Source: Dietzia sp. NCCP-2495 (lineage in GTDB: Bacteria > Actinomycetota > Actinomycetes > Mycobacteriales > Mycobacteriaceae). Taken from it: 64,000 nucleotides of DNA. This document shows, in pieces, positions 28,002 to 37,321 of this stretch. The notes under the pieces are model-generated. The model was not told where the DNA came from, did not search any database, and worked only from the letters and a program-made list of their open reading frames with translations. Where the stretch lies: assembly GCF_026011735.1 (NCBI RefSeq), contig NZ_BRVN01000008.1, positions 62,001 through 126,000 on the forward strand, read 5' to 3'. The number at the start of each line of letters is the position of its first letter. The first letter of the stretch is position 1. The position numbers and the translations under genes were made by a program.

Positions 28002-29590
28002 CGGGTCACGTCCTCGCTGGTGGCGCCGACCAGGGCGGCGAGGGTGGTCACCGTGAAGTGGTTGTCGGCCACCGAGCTCCAGGACGGGGCCTCGCTGAAC
28101 ACGAGGGTGATCGCGTCTGGTCGGTGGGCGGCGACCCGCTCGGCGATGGTCTGCTCCGTCACCGAGTCGACGGCGGTCGTCGGGTCCTGCAGCACGAGCA
28201 CCTCCGCCTCGGCCGCGAGCGCACGGGCGAGGCTGACACGCTGACGCTGACCGCCGGAGAGCATCCGGCCGTTCTCTCCGACGAGCTTGTCGGGGCCCTC
28301 GGGGATGTCGTCGCACGCCGCGAGGCGGAGCGCGTACTCCGCCCGGGCGCGGTCGGGGTGCACGTTGTCGGCGACCGTGCCGTCGAACAGGTCCGAGGCA
28401 TGGGGGGCGACGATCACCCGGGTCCGCGGCATCGATTCGAGATGGTGGATCAGCGCCGGATCGCTGCCGTGGACGGCGGTGACCCCGGTCGGCATTGCGC
28501 TGATGACGGCCTCGGCGCGCTCCGCCTCGAGCTCGGAGGGACGCTCGACATCAGCCCCGAGGATCTCTCGGATCCGGCTTCCCGAGGCCTCCGCGGCCGC
28601 CCACCTCGAGGCGAGGTTCCGGCCGAACATCGTCATGGGCGTGACGAGGAACTGGGTCAGTCCCACCACGGTGATGAGCTCGCCCACGCTTACGTGTCCG
28701 TTCAACGCGAGGGCGCCAGCCGTGAGTCCGAGGACCGAGACGAACAGTGCGCCGGCCGCGTCGGTGGCGCCGTTGAGCCGGGCCTCGGCGCCGTTGGCGT
28801 GGACGGTCTTGGAGTACGCGACGTCGGACACCGCGTCGTACCGACCGCGGACGGTGACGATCGCCCCGAGTCCCTTGAGGATCCTCAGCCCGTGGACGAC
28901 GTCGGTGGCGGTGGCGGCCGACTCGGCGATCGCCTGCTGCCGAGCGACGGAACGGGACTGGAGCGGGCGGGCCACGCGGAGTGCGACCACCGCGAGCAGG
29001 GGCCCGCCGACGAGGACGCCGAGGCTGAGCCACGGGTCGATCGTGAACATCACGGCGGCGCCGTAGAGGATCGACGCGAGCTCGGCGACCGGCATGACGG
29101 TCATCATCACGATGTCGCCGACACGGTTGGTGTCCGAGGTGGCGATCGACAGGAGTCCGCCGGGTGTGCGTTCCCGGCCGGCGATCCCGCGCGGGTCCTG
29201 GATGCGGTCGGTCACGAGCGTCCGCAGATCGTGGCTCACCAGTTGCTGGCTGCGAACGAGCATGAACCGTGCGGTCCAGTTCGCGACGATGGCCACCACG
29301 AACACGCACGCGAGGACGCCGATCCAGTAGCCGAGCCGACCGAGTGAGGACGTGGCGATAGCGTCGTCGACCGCGCGACCCACGACGACCGGCGTGATGC
29401 CGTTGCAGACGAAGGACACGGCCATGCCCGCAGAGGCGAGGAAGCTCCACGGGCGTTGGGACAGGGCGACCTTGAGGGTCCACCAGCGCGCATCGACCGG
29501 CGGGATACGCGACGGACGCCCTCCCGGACCGGGCAGCGCCGCGTAGTCGACGATGCTCACGCGCCCGGTATCGGAGATGGTGTCGGGCAT
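27998..29590 (-). CDS. ABC exporter half-transporter A (intact LSGGQ, no Walker A)
   Basis: 530-residue ABC exporter subunit with about six transmembrane helices (roughly residues 45-310) and a shortened ATPase domain. The signature LSGGQRQRVSLARAL is perfect. No GxxGxGKS/T P-loop exists: the position reads TAVHGSDPALIHHLESM. Walker B is altered (VLVLQDPTTAVDS: Asp to Gln, catalytic Glu to Asp) and the switch histidine is missing (LVFSEAPSW). It can supply only the signature half of an ATP site to its partner encoded next. The start is ATG 29590, 8 bases after a TAGGAT -10 element, so this two-gene operon is probably leaderless. Confidence 0.9.
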   Translation of the reverse strand: MPDTISDTGRVSIVDYAALPGPGGRPSRIPPVDARWWTLKVALSQRPWSFLASAGMAVSFVCNGITPVVVGRAVDDAIATSSLGRLGYWIGVLACVFVVAIVANWTARFMLVRSQQLVSHDLRTLVTDRIQDPRGIAGRERTPGGLLSIATSDTNRVGDIVMMTVMPVAELASILYGAAVMFTIDPWLSLGVLVGGPLLAVVALRVARPLQSRSVARQQAIAESAATATDVVHGLRILKGLGAIVTVRGRYDAVSDVAYSKTVHANGAEARLNGATDAAGALFVSVLGLTAGALALNGHVSVGELITVVGLTQFLVTPMTMFGRNLASRWAAAEASGSRIREILGADVERPSELEAERAEAVISAMPTGVTAVHGSDPALIHHLESMPRTRVIVAPHASDLFDGTVADNVHPDRARAEYALRLAACDDIPEGPDKLVGENGRMLSGGQRQRVSLARALAAEAEVLVLQDPTTAVDSVTEQTIAERVAAHRPDAITLVFSEAPSWSSVADNHFTVTTLAALVGATSEDVTR

Positions 29591-29598
29591 GATCAGCG

Positions 29599-29604
29599 AT
29601 CCTA
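29599..29604 (-). promoter_or_regulatory. -10 box of leaderless ABC exporter operon
   Basis: TAGGAT on the minus strand (TANNNT) ends 8 bases before the ATG at 29590. No ribosome binding site is seen. Confidence 0.45.
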
Positions 29605-29689
29605 GCGCCGAGGTCAGCGTGCCCTAATCTCCAGTGCTCGCAGGGCGGATGCGAAGGGCCGGGCAGACGGCGGCACTGAGAACGGTCGC

Positions 29690-30142
29690 CTACCCGGCCT
29701 GGGCCCCCAGGCTGCCGTTGCGCCACGCGCGTCCACCCACGATCTCGACGCGGTCCAGGTCCGCGACGCCGAAGGCGAGAAGAGACTGCCCGGAGTCATC
29801 GAGGACATCCTCGGTGGTTCGGAGCCAGGCCGACACGAGATGCGTCGGCAGGCGTCGCCGAGCGGACAGTGCCACGACGAATCCGGGGGCGGGGAGGTCG
29901 CGGAGAAAACTCAGCGCCTGGCTCCGGCACGGCGACGGAGCCGACCAGTCCACATCACTGATCACACAGGGGACACCGATCGCGGCGTCGGAGTCATTGC
30001 ACGGCAGCACGAGGAGACTCTTGTTCAGGCGCTCGCCCCCGCCCAACACGAGATCGATCACGCCGGCGGCGAGAGGTCCGTCGTCCAGGGGGAGGGAGGG
30101 CCAATTGTGGGGAAGTTCGTCGAATCGCATGCCACCGAGCAT
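29690..30142 (-). CDS. Hypothetical protein
   Basis: 150 residues, soluble, opening MRFDELPHNWPSLPLDDGPL and followed by VIDLVLGGGERLNKSLLVLP, a pattern that looks like real coding sequence. It contains DVDWSAPSP and RLPTHLVSAWLRTTEDVL. I do not recognise the family. The start is either ATG 30142 or ATG 30130, twelve bases downstream. It is followed by the divergently controlled ABC operon and preceded on the same strand by the dodecin gene, 123 bases away. An overlapping plus-strand frame exists, but its composition looks like a shadow. Confidence 0.55.
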   Translation of the reverse strand: MLGGMRFDELPHNWPSLPLDDGPLAAGVIDLVLGGGERLNKSLLVLPCNDSDAAIGVPCVISDVDWSAPSPCRSQALSFLRDLPAPGFVVALSARRRLPTHLVSAWLRTTEDVLDDSGQSLLAFGVADLDRVEIVGGRAWRNGSLGAQAG

Positions 30143-30265
30143 CGGGGAGCGGCGCGTTCGCCGAAAGGCCTGGTGACTGATCTGTGGACAGTCGAGAGCG
30201 ACCTGTGGAACGCCGGGCTCGGCGGAACCACGAGGGGCCGGTGGGCGTCTACCGGCGTCGGTCGA

Positions 30266-30472
30266 TCAGGGCTCGTGTCGGAATCCGACCTTGATGGTGA
30301 CCTGCCAGTGGACCACCTCGCCGCCGTCGAGGTTGCCGCGGATGGAGACCACCTCGAACCAAGCCATGTTCCTCAGTGACCTGGACGCTTCCGCCACGGC
30401 GTTCTTGATCGCCTGGTCGCTGCCGTCCGGCGAGGAGCCGACGATCTCTGTGATGTTGTAGGTGTGGTTCAT
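30266..30472 (-). CDS. Dodecin family flavin-binding protein
   Basis: 68-residue dodecin. The hallmark order is a first strand (HTYNITEIVGSS), a helix (SDQAIKNAVAEASRSLRNM), then WFEVVSIRGNLDGGEV and HWQVTIKVGFR. Dodecins assemble into hollow dodecamers that sequester FMN or riboflavin and protect against light and reactive flavins; Trp in WFEV normally stacks on the flavin. The start is ATG 30472 with GGGAGG 6 bases upstream. It is divergent from the PEP-mutase family gene. Confidence 0.93.
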   Translation of the reverse strand: MNHTYNITEIVGSSPDGSDQAIKNAVAEASRSLRNMAWFEVVSIRGNLDGGEVVHWQVTIKVGFRHEP

Positions 30473-30576
30473 GACACCCTCCCTAAGTGTGATGAAAGTC
30501 ACTCTACTCCTCTATTCGGGCGGTGACCGCGCAGTAGGGTGAGGGGCGAGATCACCACGCCTTGAGAAGGAGTGAC

Positions 30577-31356
30577 ATGACCGACGTCGCCGCACGCGCG
30601 AAGGAACTCGCAGATCGACACGGCTCCGGAGAACTGGTGGTCCTGCCCACGGTCTGGGACACCTGGAGCGCCTGGACGGCGGTCGCGGCGGGAGCCGTCG
30701 GATTGACCGTGGGAAGCCACCCCGTCGCCGATGCGATCGGGAGCGCGGACGGGGAGAACATGGACTTCGGCACCTATCTGCGGGTGGTCGGGGCGATCGC
30801 CTGGGCCGTCGAGGTGCCGGTGAGCGTCGACGTCGAGTCCGGGTACGGACTCGCGCCGACCGAGCTCGTGAATCGAGTCCTCGAGGCGGGGGCCGTCGGG
30901 GTCAACATCGAGGACGTCGTCCACGGCGAGGGTAAACGCGTGCGGGACCGCCAGGAACACGCCGACTACATCGCGGCGGCCCGCGCCGCTGCCGATTCAG
31001 CGGGCGTCGACCTGGTGATCAACGGACGCACGGACGCGGTCAAGCTCGGGGCTGACGTCTTCGACGATCCCGTAGGGGAGGCCGAGGCCCGGATCAGGTT
31101 GATGGAGGACGCTGGCGCCCGTGCCGTCTACCCGGTGGGGCTGTCCACGGCGGACCAGGTCGACCGACTGGTCCAGGCGGTGACGGTACCGCTCAACGTC
31201 ACCGCCCATCCGGTGAAAGGACACGGCGCGGGCGACCTGGCCGCCCTGAGGGCTCTCGGCGTCCGCCGGGTGTCGTTCGGACCCCTGTGGCAGAAATGGC
31301 TCGGCGAGATCTCGGCGGGAGAGCTGGCCGCGTGGTCGGGCCGCGAGCGAAGCTAG
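30577..31356 (+). CDS. Isocitrate lyase/PEP mutase family protein
   Basis: 259-residue TIM-barrel enzyme of the ICL/PEPM superfamily, cleaving or forming C-C or P-C bonds in small organic acids. Metal-binding and active-site segments are VSVDVESGYG, VGVNIEDVVHGEG and LVINGRTDAV. The KKCGH loop of true isocitrate lyase is absent, so a PEP mutase-like, oxaloacetate hydrolase-like or methylisocitrate lyase-like activity is more likely; I cannot choose. The start is ATG 30577 with GAAGGAG 6 bases upstream. A TAGGGT element lies about 40 bases before the start. Confidence 0.82.
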   Translation: MTDVAARAKELADRHGSGELVVLPTVWDTWSAWTAVAAGAVGLTVGSHPVADAIGSADGENMDFGTYLRVVGAIAWAVEVPVSVDVESGYGLAPTELVNRVLEAGAVGVNIEDVVHGEGKRVRDRQEHADYIAAARAAADSAGVDLVINGRTDAVKLGADVFDDPVGEAEARIRLMEDAGARAVYPVGLSTADQVDRLVQAVTVPLNVTAHPVKGHGAGDLAALRALGVRRVSFGPLWQKWLGEISAGELAAWSGRERS

Positions 31357-31371
31357 TGATCGCGCGATCAC
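31356..31371. promoter_or_regulatory. Perfect 16-bp palindrome between PEPM-family and DinB-like genes
   Basis: GTGATCGCGCGATCAC, starting in the stop codon of the upstream gene and 55 bases before the next start. It could be a repressor site for the DinB-like gene or a short hairpin. The role is not shown. Confidence 0.35.
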
Positions 31372-31425
31372 CCGAGATCCGGACAGATCCGAACACACGG
31401 TGAGCGTCGGTGGGACGGTGGAGGC

Positions 31426-31953
31426 ATGGACACCGCCCCGGAACCAGGAATGCCCGACAACCGTGATTGGACCACCGTGCTCGACGGTGGCTGCGACGAG
31501 TGTGGGTACACGCCTCACGACCCCGTGACCACCTCGGAGCGAATGACGTCCGCGGCGGAGCGCTGGCGGACGGTGCTGGTCCGGGCCGGCGCCGCCGAGC
31601 GCCCGGCGCCGCGCGTGTGGTCGCCGCTCGAGTACGCGGGGCACAGCCGAGACCTCATCGGGGTCCTGGGCGACCGGCTCGAGGCCATGCTCGGCGGTGA
31701 GAACCCGACCTACGCCGATCTCGACGGTGAGGCCGCGGTCCGCGAGCACGCGTACTGGAAGGCCGACCCCGCCGATCTGTCCGACCAGCTGGCGCTCGAC
31801 ACCGAGCGGACACGCGGGATCCTGGCTGGTGTGGGAGACGACGACTGGGAGCGCACCGGCCGCCGTGGTGACGGCTACGAGTTCACCATCGGTTCGCTCT
31901 GCCAGTACATCGTCCACGACGTGGAGCATCATCTCCACGACGTGAACGGCTGA
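31426..31953 (+). CDS. DinB-like (YfiT/DinB fold) protein
   Basis: 175-residue four-helix-bundle protein of the DinB-like group. The putative metal-ligand histidines sit in WSPLEYAGHSRDL and in the C-terminal YIVHDVEHHLHDV, giving the usual H...HxxxH arrangement. Bacterial members include thiol-dependent S-transferases in mycothiol-using actinobacteria, so a mycothiol-related detoxification role is possible but unproven. An N-terminal Cys pair (GGCDECGY) is notable and may bind metal. The start is ATG 31426 with GTGGAGG just upstream. Confidence 0.75.
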   Translation: MDTAPEPGMPDNRDWTTVLDGGCDECGYTPHDPVTTSERMTSAAERWRTVLVRAGAAERPAPRVWSPLEYAGHSRDLIGVLGDRLEAMLGGENPTYADLDGEAAVREHAYWKADPADLSDQLALDTERTRGILAGVGDDDWERTGRRGDGYEFTIGSLCQYIVHDVEHHLHDVNG

Positions 31954-32010
31954 GCAGCGTCAGAAGGGCTGAGCTGCGCAAGTACGTTTTATCTGCGCCA
32001 GAACGCACCC

Positions 32011-32976
32011 TCACCGGCTGTCTGCGGGTACCTCCGACAGCGTGCGCTCGCTGCGGAACCGGCGCTTGGCGCCGCTGATCGGGTCGGTGAACGCGAGTTC
32101 GCGCGCGAGGAGTTGAAGCGGCAGCGCGGCGTCGTCGGCTGCCTCCGGAAGGAGCTGCGGGTACCGCCGGTCGCCGAGGATCGGGATGCCCAGCGCGGCG
32201 AGCTGTACCCGTAGCTGGTGCAGTCGGCCGGTGCGCGGCCGCAGCACCGTGTGCAGGACCGGTCGTCCGGCCGTGCTGGTTCCGTGGGCCAGGACGTCGA
32301 TCACGGTCTCGGCGTTGGGTTCCAGGTCGGGCCGGATGACGGTTCGCCGCGGGCCTCCGGGGCTGTGGAGGTGATCGCGCCGGACCAGCGGGAGTGTCCG
32401 GCCGTCCAGGCTGCGGGTGGTCGGGTCCCATCCCTCCGGTGCCGCGGACACGGCCTCGTAGGTCTTGTCGACGGCCCGACGTTCGAAGAGTGACTGGTAC
32501 GCGCCGCGCACGTCCGGCCTGGCGGTGAACATGACGAGCCCGGCGGTCGGCCTGTCGAGTCGGTGCACGGGGGTGATGTGCGGGTTGTCGAGGGCGACGC
32601 GCAGCCGGACCAGTGCGGTCTCGCGGAGGTAGCGGCCGGTCGGCGTGGTGGGGAGGAAATGGGGTTTGTCGACGACGACGAGGTGGTCGTCGCGGTACAG
32701 GATCGTCTCCCGGTAGGGCAGGACCTGTTCGTCGGGCAGCTGCCGGTAATACCAGACGAACTCATGGTCTGCCGGGGTGGAACCCGGGTCGATGGCCCGG
32801 CCGTCCGCGCCGTACACCTCGCCGGCATCGACTCGACGGAGCACCTCGTCGGGATCGAGGTGCGTGAACGCGGCCACCATGTAGTCGGCGACAGTCGCCC
32901 ACGTGTCGTCGGTGGGGACTCGCAGCCGAGTGGGGCCGATCCCGTCGCGGACGGGCAGGTGCGGGCGTGTGGGCAT
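32011..32976 (-). CDS. RluA-family pseudouridine synthase
   Basis: 321 residues; the catalytic aspartate motif HRLDRPTAGLVMFT is centred near residue 150, and the later RTGRLHQLRVQLAALGIPILGD motif completes the active site. It isomerises uridines in rRNA or tRNA; the exact target is unknown. There is no clear S4 domain, only a short N-terminal module (VPTDDTWATVADYM onward). Its ATG overlaps the antiporter stop by one base (TGATG), so it is translationally coupled to that gene. It is intact, unlike the truncated family member at 21143. Confidence 0.88.
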   Translation of the reverse strand: MPTRPHLPVRDGIGPTRLRVPTDDTWATVADYMVAAFTHLDPDEVLRRVDAGEVYGADGRAIDPGSTPADHEFVWYYRQLPDEQVLPYRETILYRDDHLVVVDKPHFLPTTPTGRYLRETALVRLRVALDNPHITPVHRLDRPTAGLVMFTARPDVRGAYQSLFERRAVDKTYEAVSAAPEGWDPTTRSLDGRTLPLVRRDHLHSPGGPRRTVIRPDLEPNAETVIDVLAHGTSTAGRPVLHTVLRPRTGRLHQLRVQLAALGIPILGDRRYPQLLPEAADDAALPLQLLARELAFTDPISGAKRRFRSERTLSEVPADSR

Positions 32977-34280
32977 CAGTGGGCGACGGTGTCGTGGCCC
33001 GCGCTGCCGGGCCCCTCCGCGGCGTCGTCGGGGGAGTGGAGGAGCTCCGCCACCAGCGGGAAGACCAGGACCGTCAGGGCACCGGCGGCCACGAGGACAT
33101 TGGCCACGTCGGGTCGCAACAGGTCCGCACCCACCGCGACGTCGGTCACGGCCACGATGATCGGCAGTCCGGTCGCGGCGTACAACCCGGCCCGAGCCCT
33201 CTCTCGAGCGGTGGTCAGCCCGGGACTGACGTGGATCCAGGTCTCCGCCAGCCACACGATGCCGCCGCGGATGACGAGCATGGTCGCCACCGCCGCGAGC
33301 AGGAGCCACGGCGCGGCGGTGACCGCTCCGGCGCTGATCCCCATTCCGGAGACGACGAAGAACACCGGGATGAACAGGGAGTAGCCGATGGTGTCCAGTC
33401 GCCCGAGGAGATCGTCCACCAGGTCTCGGTCCCCGGTCGCGCCGCCGCCGGCAGCATCGCCCGTGGGATCACCCTGGTGCCTGGTGTACGTCTCCATCAG
33501 GCTGCGCAGGACCATACCCGCCGCGAACGCTCCGAGCACCACGCCGAGGTCGAACACGGTCGCCACCGCCATCATCGCGGCGAGCAACAGGAACACCATC
33601 CGGACCACCAGCTGACCGGTCGAGGTGTTGCCCTGTGCCAGCGCGCGGCCCATCGCCGGGACGAACAGGAGGCGCCGAGGGACCGCGAAGAGGAACAGGG
33701 CCGCGATCCCGAACAGCGCTACCGCCACCGCGGAGGAACCGATATCGCGCGTGCCGAGCAGTAGCGCCATGGCGAGGACGGGCCCGAGTTCGCCCACCGC
33801 CCCGTGGCTCAGCACGGCCTGTCCGACCGGGGTCGAGTCGTGACCGGCCCCCTTGAGGATCGGCAGCAGTGTCCCTATCGCGGTCGAGGTGAGCAGCAGT
33901 CCCAGCGCGATCGCTGTCTCCGGCCGGCCGGTGACCGCCCACCCGATCCCGGTGGCCAGGACCACGCTCGTGAGCCACGCACCGACCGCTCCCGCGCCGC
34001 GACGTCCGGACAGTGCGGAGGGCTTCAGCTCCAGACCCGCGAGGAGGAACAGCAGTCCGAGTCCGATCTCGCCCAGCATCTCCACACCGCCGGATTCCAC
34101 GGCGAGTCCGAGTCCCGAGGGACCGATGAGCATCCCCCCGGCGAGCAGGAGGACGACAGCCGGGACGTACGAGCGTGTGACCCACGACAGGACCGGTGCG
34201 ACGCAGATGACCAGGACGATCCAGAACAGGGACTGGATGTCGGCGGGTGTGGTGCCCGACGCCAGCACGGTGGTGGTCAC
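32976..34280 (-). CDS. Cation:proton antiporter (CPA2 / KefB-type)
   Basis: 434-residue polytopic membrane protein with about twelve transmembrane segments. CPA2 features are LAGLELKPSAL following GLGLLFLLAG, SHGAVGELGPVLAM, and LGVVLGAFAAGMVLR. It likely exchanges Na+ or K+ for protons to regulate pH and ion balance. No C-terminal TrkA-N nucleotide-binding domain is attached. A Gly/Asp-rich loop (about residues 275-295) interrupts the hydrophobic pattern. The start is ATG 34280. It is in an operon with the downstream pseudouridine synthase gene. Confidence 0.88.
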   Translation of the reverse strand: MTTTVLASGTTPADIQSLFWIVLVICVAPVLSWVTRSYVPAVVLLLAGGMLIGPSGLGLAVESGGVEMLGEIGLGLLFLLAGLELKPSALSGRRGAGAVGAWLTSVVLATGIGWAVTGRPETAIALGLLLTSTAIGTLLPILKGAGHDSTPVGQAVLSHGAVGELGPVLAMALLLGTRDIGSSAVAVALFGIAALFLFAVPRRLLFVPAMGRALAQGNTSTGQLVVRMVFLLLAAMMAVATVFDLGVVLGAFAAGMVLRSLMETYTRHQGDPTGDAAGGGATGDRDLVDDLLGRLDTIGYSLFIPVFFVVSGMGISAGAVTAAPWLLLAAVATMLVIRGGIVWLAETWIHVSPGLTTARERARAGLYAATGLPIIVAVTDVAVGADLLRPDVANVLVAAGALTVLVFPLVAELLHSPDDAAEGPGSAGHDTVAH

Positions 34281-34381
34281 GGGCGCCCTTCCGTCGCGGA
34301 GATACGCGTGAGCCTAGTGCAGGTGGCTCGTGTCCGGTGCCGGGTCGCCGGTGGACGGATCAGCCGTGCCAGAGTGTGGGT

Positions 34382-35407
34382 ATGTCCGGCCCGCTGCTCA
34401 CCCGTTCCGACGACGACCCCCGTCACCTACCGGGCTTTCGCCGAACCTTCGCGCCCGGTCATCTAACCCTCGGCCTGGGCTTCCCGCTTCGCACCCGGGG
34501 CGATGAACCGGCGGCGGACGAACTGCCCGCCCAGGTGGAGGCCGCCCGCGCCGCGGAGGCCGGTGGGTTCGCGGCCCTCTACGTCCGTGACATTCCCTTG
34601 CGGGTGCCGTCGTTCGGCGACGTGGGGCAGGTGTACGACCCGTGGATCCACCTCGCCCACATCGCCGCGCACACCTCGCGGATCGCGCTGGGGACCGCCG
34701 GGATCGTGTTGCCGGTGCGGCACCCGCTGCACGTGGCCAAGTCCGCCGCGAGCCTCGACCGGATCACCGGCGGCCGCCTCCTGCTGGGGCTGGCCTCCGG
34801 GGACCGGCCCGAGGAGTTCCGTGCCTTCGGAATCGAGCAGGGGGAGCGGGGCGAGCAGTTCCGAGAGAACCTGCGTGTGCTGCGACATGCGCTCGGCACC
34901 GAGATGCGGGGGGTCCGCTGGCCCGGAGGGTGGATGCACAGCGCGGACGTGGTGCCCAAGCCCACCGCGGCGTCGGTGCCGATCCTCATGATCGGATCGT
35001 GCCAGCAGAGCATCGCCTACCTCGCCGAACACGGGGACGGCTTCATGACCTACCCGAGAGACCATGACGCCCAGCGGCGCACCGTCGCCCGGTGGCGGGA
35101 ACTGGTGGACGTCGACGCCGCGGCCTCGGCGGACACCGGATCGAATGCCGAGACGTTCAAACCGTTCGCGCAGTCGCTGCAGATCGACCTGTCGGAGGAC
35201 CCGGACGAGGGCCCGTCCCCGATCTCGTTCGGATTCCGGATCGGGCGCATCGCGTTGACCGACCACCTGGCCGACCTCCGGAAGATCGGGGTGAACCATG
35301 TCCAGCTCGGCCTGGGGGCCTGCCGCCGTCCGGTCCGCGAGGTGATCGACGAGCTGGCGGAGTACGTCGTCCCGCACTTTCCCGCGCTCCACGACGAGGC
35401 GCAGTAG
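34382..35407 (+). CDS. LLM class flavin-dependent oxidoreductase
   Basis: 341-residue bacterial luciferase-like monooxygenase/reductase with a TIM barrel binding FMN or F420. Typical segments are FAALYVRDIPLRVPSFGD, RIALGTAGIVLPVRHPLHVA, DRITGGRLLLGLASGDRPEE and VPILMIGSCQQS. The substrate is not predictable. The start is ATG 34382; there is no ribosome binding site, and a CAGAGT element 6 bases upstream suggests leaderless expression. It is divergent from the antiporter gene. Confidence 0.85.
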   Translation: MSGPLLTRSDDDPRHLPGFRRTFAPGHLTLGLGFPLRTRGDEPAADELPAQVEAARAAEAGGFAALYVRDIPLRVPSFGDVGQVYDPWIHLAHIAAHTSRIALGTAGIVLPVRHPLHVAKSAASLDRITGGRLLLGLASGDRPEEFRAFGIEQGERGEQFRENLRVLRHALGTEMRGVRWPGGWMHSADVVPKPTAASVPILMIGSCQQSIAYLAEHGDGFMTYPRDHDAQRRTVARWRELVDVDAAASADTGSNAETFKPFAQSLQIDLSEDPDEGPSPISFGFRIGRIALTDHLADLRKIGVNHVQLGLGACRRPVREVIDELAEYVVPHFPALHDEAQ

Positions 35408-35534
35408 AGGTCGCGGACTCAGTCGGTCGCCGGACGCCAGCCGCAGGTTCAGGAGCCAGCGACGCCGGGGAAACCGCTGTCATGAGCGCGAACTCTCTCG
35501 GGCGAGAGTGACGCCACGGTGTCGCGCGGAGTCC

Positions 35535-35550
35535 CCGCACGGCCGTGCGG
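35535..35550. promoter_or_regulatory. Perfect palindrome over the ilvD -35 region
   Basis: CCGCACGGCCGTGCGG, perfect 16-bp palindrome ending 7 bases before the ilvD -10 box. Its placement over the -35 region suits a transcription-factor site. Confidence 0.4.
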
Positions 35551-35557
35551 AAGTGCC

Positions 35558-35563
35558 TAGGGT
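35558..35563 (+). promoter_or_regulatory. -10 box of leaderless ilvD promoter
   Basis: TAGGGT ends 6 bases before the ilvD ATG; no ribosome binding site is present. Confidence 0.5.
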
Positions 35564-35569
35564 GGAACC

Positions 35570-37300
35570 ATGAGCGCACATCAGGACACCGGCACAGGTC
35601 CCGCCCACGACGGGATCGACATCAAGCCCCGGAGTCGCGACGTGACCGACGGCCTGGAGAAGACCGCCGCGCGCGGGATGCTCCGCGCGGTGGGGATGGG
35701 TGACGACGACTGGGCCAAGCCGCAGATCGGAGTGGCCTCGTCGTGGAACGAGATCACCCCGTGCAACCTCCCTCTCGACCGCCTGGCGAAGGCCGTCAAG
35801 GAGGGCACGCACTCCGGCGGCGGGTACCCGCTCGAGTTCGGCACGATCTCCGTGTCCGACGGCATCTCGATGGGCCACGAGGGGATGCACTTCTCCCTCG
35901 TCTCGCGCGAGGTGATCGCGGACAGCGTGGAGACCGTGATGAGCGCCGAACGGCTCGACGGCTCCGTGCTCCTGGCAGGCTGCGACAAGTCGCTCCCCGG
36001 GATGCTCATGGCGGCGGCCCGACTCGACCTGGCCAGCGTGTTCCTCTACGCCGGCTCGATCATGCCCGGCTTCGCGAAGCTCTCCGACGGCTCCGAGCGG
36101 CAGGTCACGATCATCGACGCGTTCGAGGCCGTGGGCGCCTGCTCGCGTGGACTGATGAGCCGCGAGGACGTGGACGCCATCGAGCGCGCCATCTGTCCCG
36201 GCGAGGGGGCCTGCGGAGGTATGTACACGGCCAACACCATGGCCAGTGCTGCCGAGGCGATGGGGATGTCGCTGCCCGGTAGTGCCGCGCCGCCGGCCCC
36301 GGATCGCCGGCGAGACGGGTTCGCCAAGGCCAGCGGTGAAGCGGTGGTGGAGTTGCTGCGGCGGGGGATCACCGCGCGCGACATCATGACCAAGGAGGCC
36401 TTTGAGAACGCGATCGCCGTGACCATGGCGTTCGGCGGGTCGACCAACGCCGTGCTGCACCTGCTCGCGATCGCCGCCGAGGCCGAGGTCGAGTTGACGC
36501 TCGACGACTTCGCCCGCATCGGCGCGAAGGTCCCGCACCTGGCCGACGTCAAACCGTTCGGTGCGCACGTGATGAATGACGTCGACACGATCGGAGGCGT
36601 CCCGGTGGTCATGAAGGCCTTGCTCGACGCCGGACTGTTGCATGGCGACTGTCTGACGGTCACCGGGAGGACCGTCGCCGAGAACCTCGCCGACATCGCG
36701 CCGCCGGACCCGGACGGGCACGTGCTCCGCGCAATGGCTGAGCCGATCCACCCCACCGGAGGCATCACCATCCTGCGCGGCTCACTGGCGCCCGAGGGGG
36801 CGGTGGTCAAGTCCGCCGGCTTCGACTCGGACGTGTTCGAGGGCACCGCCCGCGTCTTCGAGCGGGAACGTGCCGCGATGGACGCGCTGGAGGACGGCAC
36901 GATCACCGCCGGGGACGTGGTGGTGATCCGCTACGAGGGGCCCAAGGGCGGCCCAGGTATGAGGGAGATGCTCGCCATCACCGGCGCCATCAAGGGGGCT
37001 GGTCTGGGTAAGGACGTCCTGCTGCTCACCGATGGCAGGTTCTCCGGCGGGACGACCGGATTGTGCGTCGGCCACGTCGCCCCCGAGGCCGTCGACGCCG
37101 GGCCGATCGCGTTCGTCAACGACGGGGACCGGATCCGACTGGACGTCTCGAAGGGCACGCTCGACGTGCTCGTCGAGGAGGCCGAGTTCGAGTCCCGGAA
37201 GGACGGTTGGGAACCGCTGCCCCCGCGCTACACGCGCGGGGTTCTGGCCAAGTACTCGAAGCTGGTGCAGTCGGCGTCGGTTGGCGCGATCTGCCGCTGA
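35570..37300 (+). CDS. ilvD: Dihydroxy-acid dehydratase
   Basis: 576-residue Fe-S dehydratase converting 2,3-dihydroxy-isovalerate and its homologue to the 2-oxo acids in valine/isoleucine (and hence leucine and pantothenate) synthesis. Cluster cysteines are in [21 protein letters not shown] and [12 protein letters not shown]. The C-terminal domain contains [12 protein letters not shown] and [15 protein letters not shown]. Length is in the normal range. The start is ATG 35570, directly below a TAGGGT -10 box. The 162-base gap upstream also holds a palindrome that may bind a regulator. It ends at a strong terminator shared with phoU. Confidence 0.96.
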   Translation: MSAHQDTGTGPAHDGIDIKPRSRDVTDGLEKTAARGMLRAVGMGDDDWAKPQIGVASSWNEITPCNLPLDRLAKAVKEGTHSGGGYPLEFGTISVSDGISMGHEGMHFSLVSREVIADSVETVMSAERLDGSVLLAGCDKSLPGMLMAAARLDLASVFLYAGSIMPGFAKLSDGSERQVTIIDAFEAVGACSRGLMSREDVDAIERAICPGEGACGGMYTANTMASAAEAMGMSLPGSAAPPAPDRRRDGFAKASGEAVVELLRRGITARDIMTKEAFENAIAVTMAFGGSTNAVLHLLAIAAEAEVELTLDDFARIGAKVPHLADVKPFGAHVMNDVDTIGGVPVVMKALLDAGLLHGDCLTVTGRTVAENLADIAPPDPDGHVLRAMAEPIHPTGGITILRGSLAPEGAVVKSAGFDSDVFEGTARVFERERAAMDALEDGTITAGDVVVIRYEGPKGGPGMREMLAITGAIKGAGLGKDVLLLTDGRFSGGTTGLCVGHVAPEAVDAGPIAFVNDGDRIRLDVSKGTLDVLVEEAEFESRKDGWEPLPPRYTRGVLAKYSKLVQSASVGAICR

Positions 37301-37321
37301 CTCCTCGGCGGGCGAGGCATG

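Noticed and set aside
30577-31356. Isocitrate lyase (aceA)
   Set aside because: Too short (259 residues) and lacks the KKCGH catalytic loop; only superfamily membership is supported.
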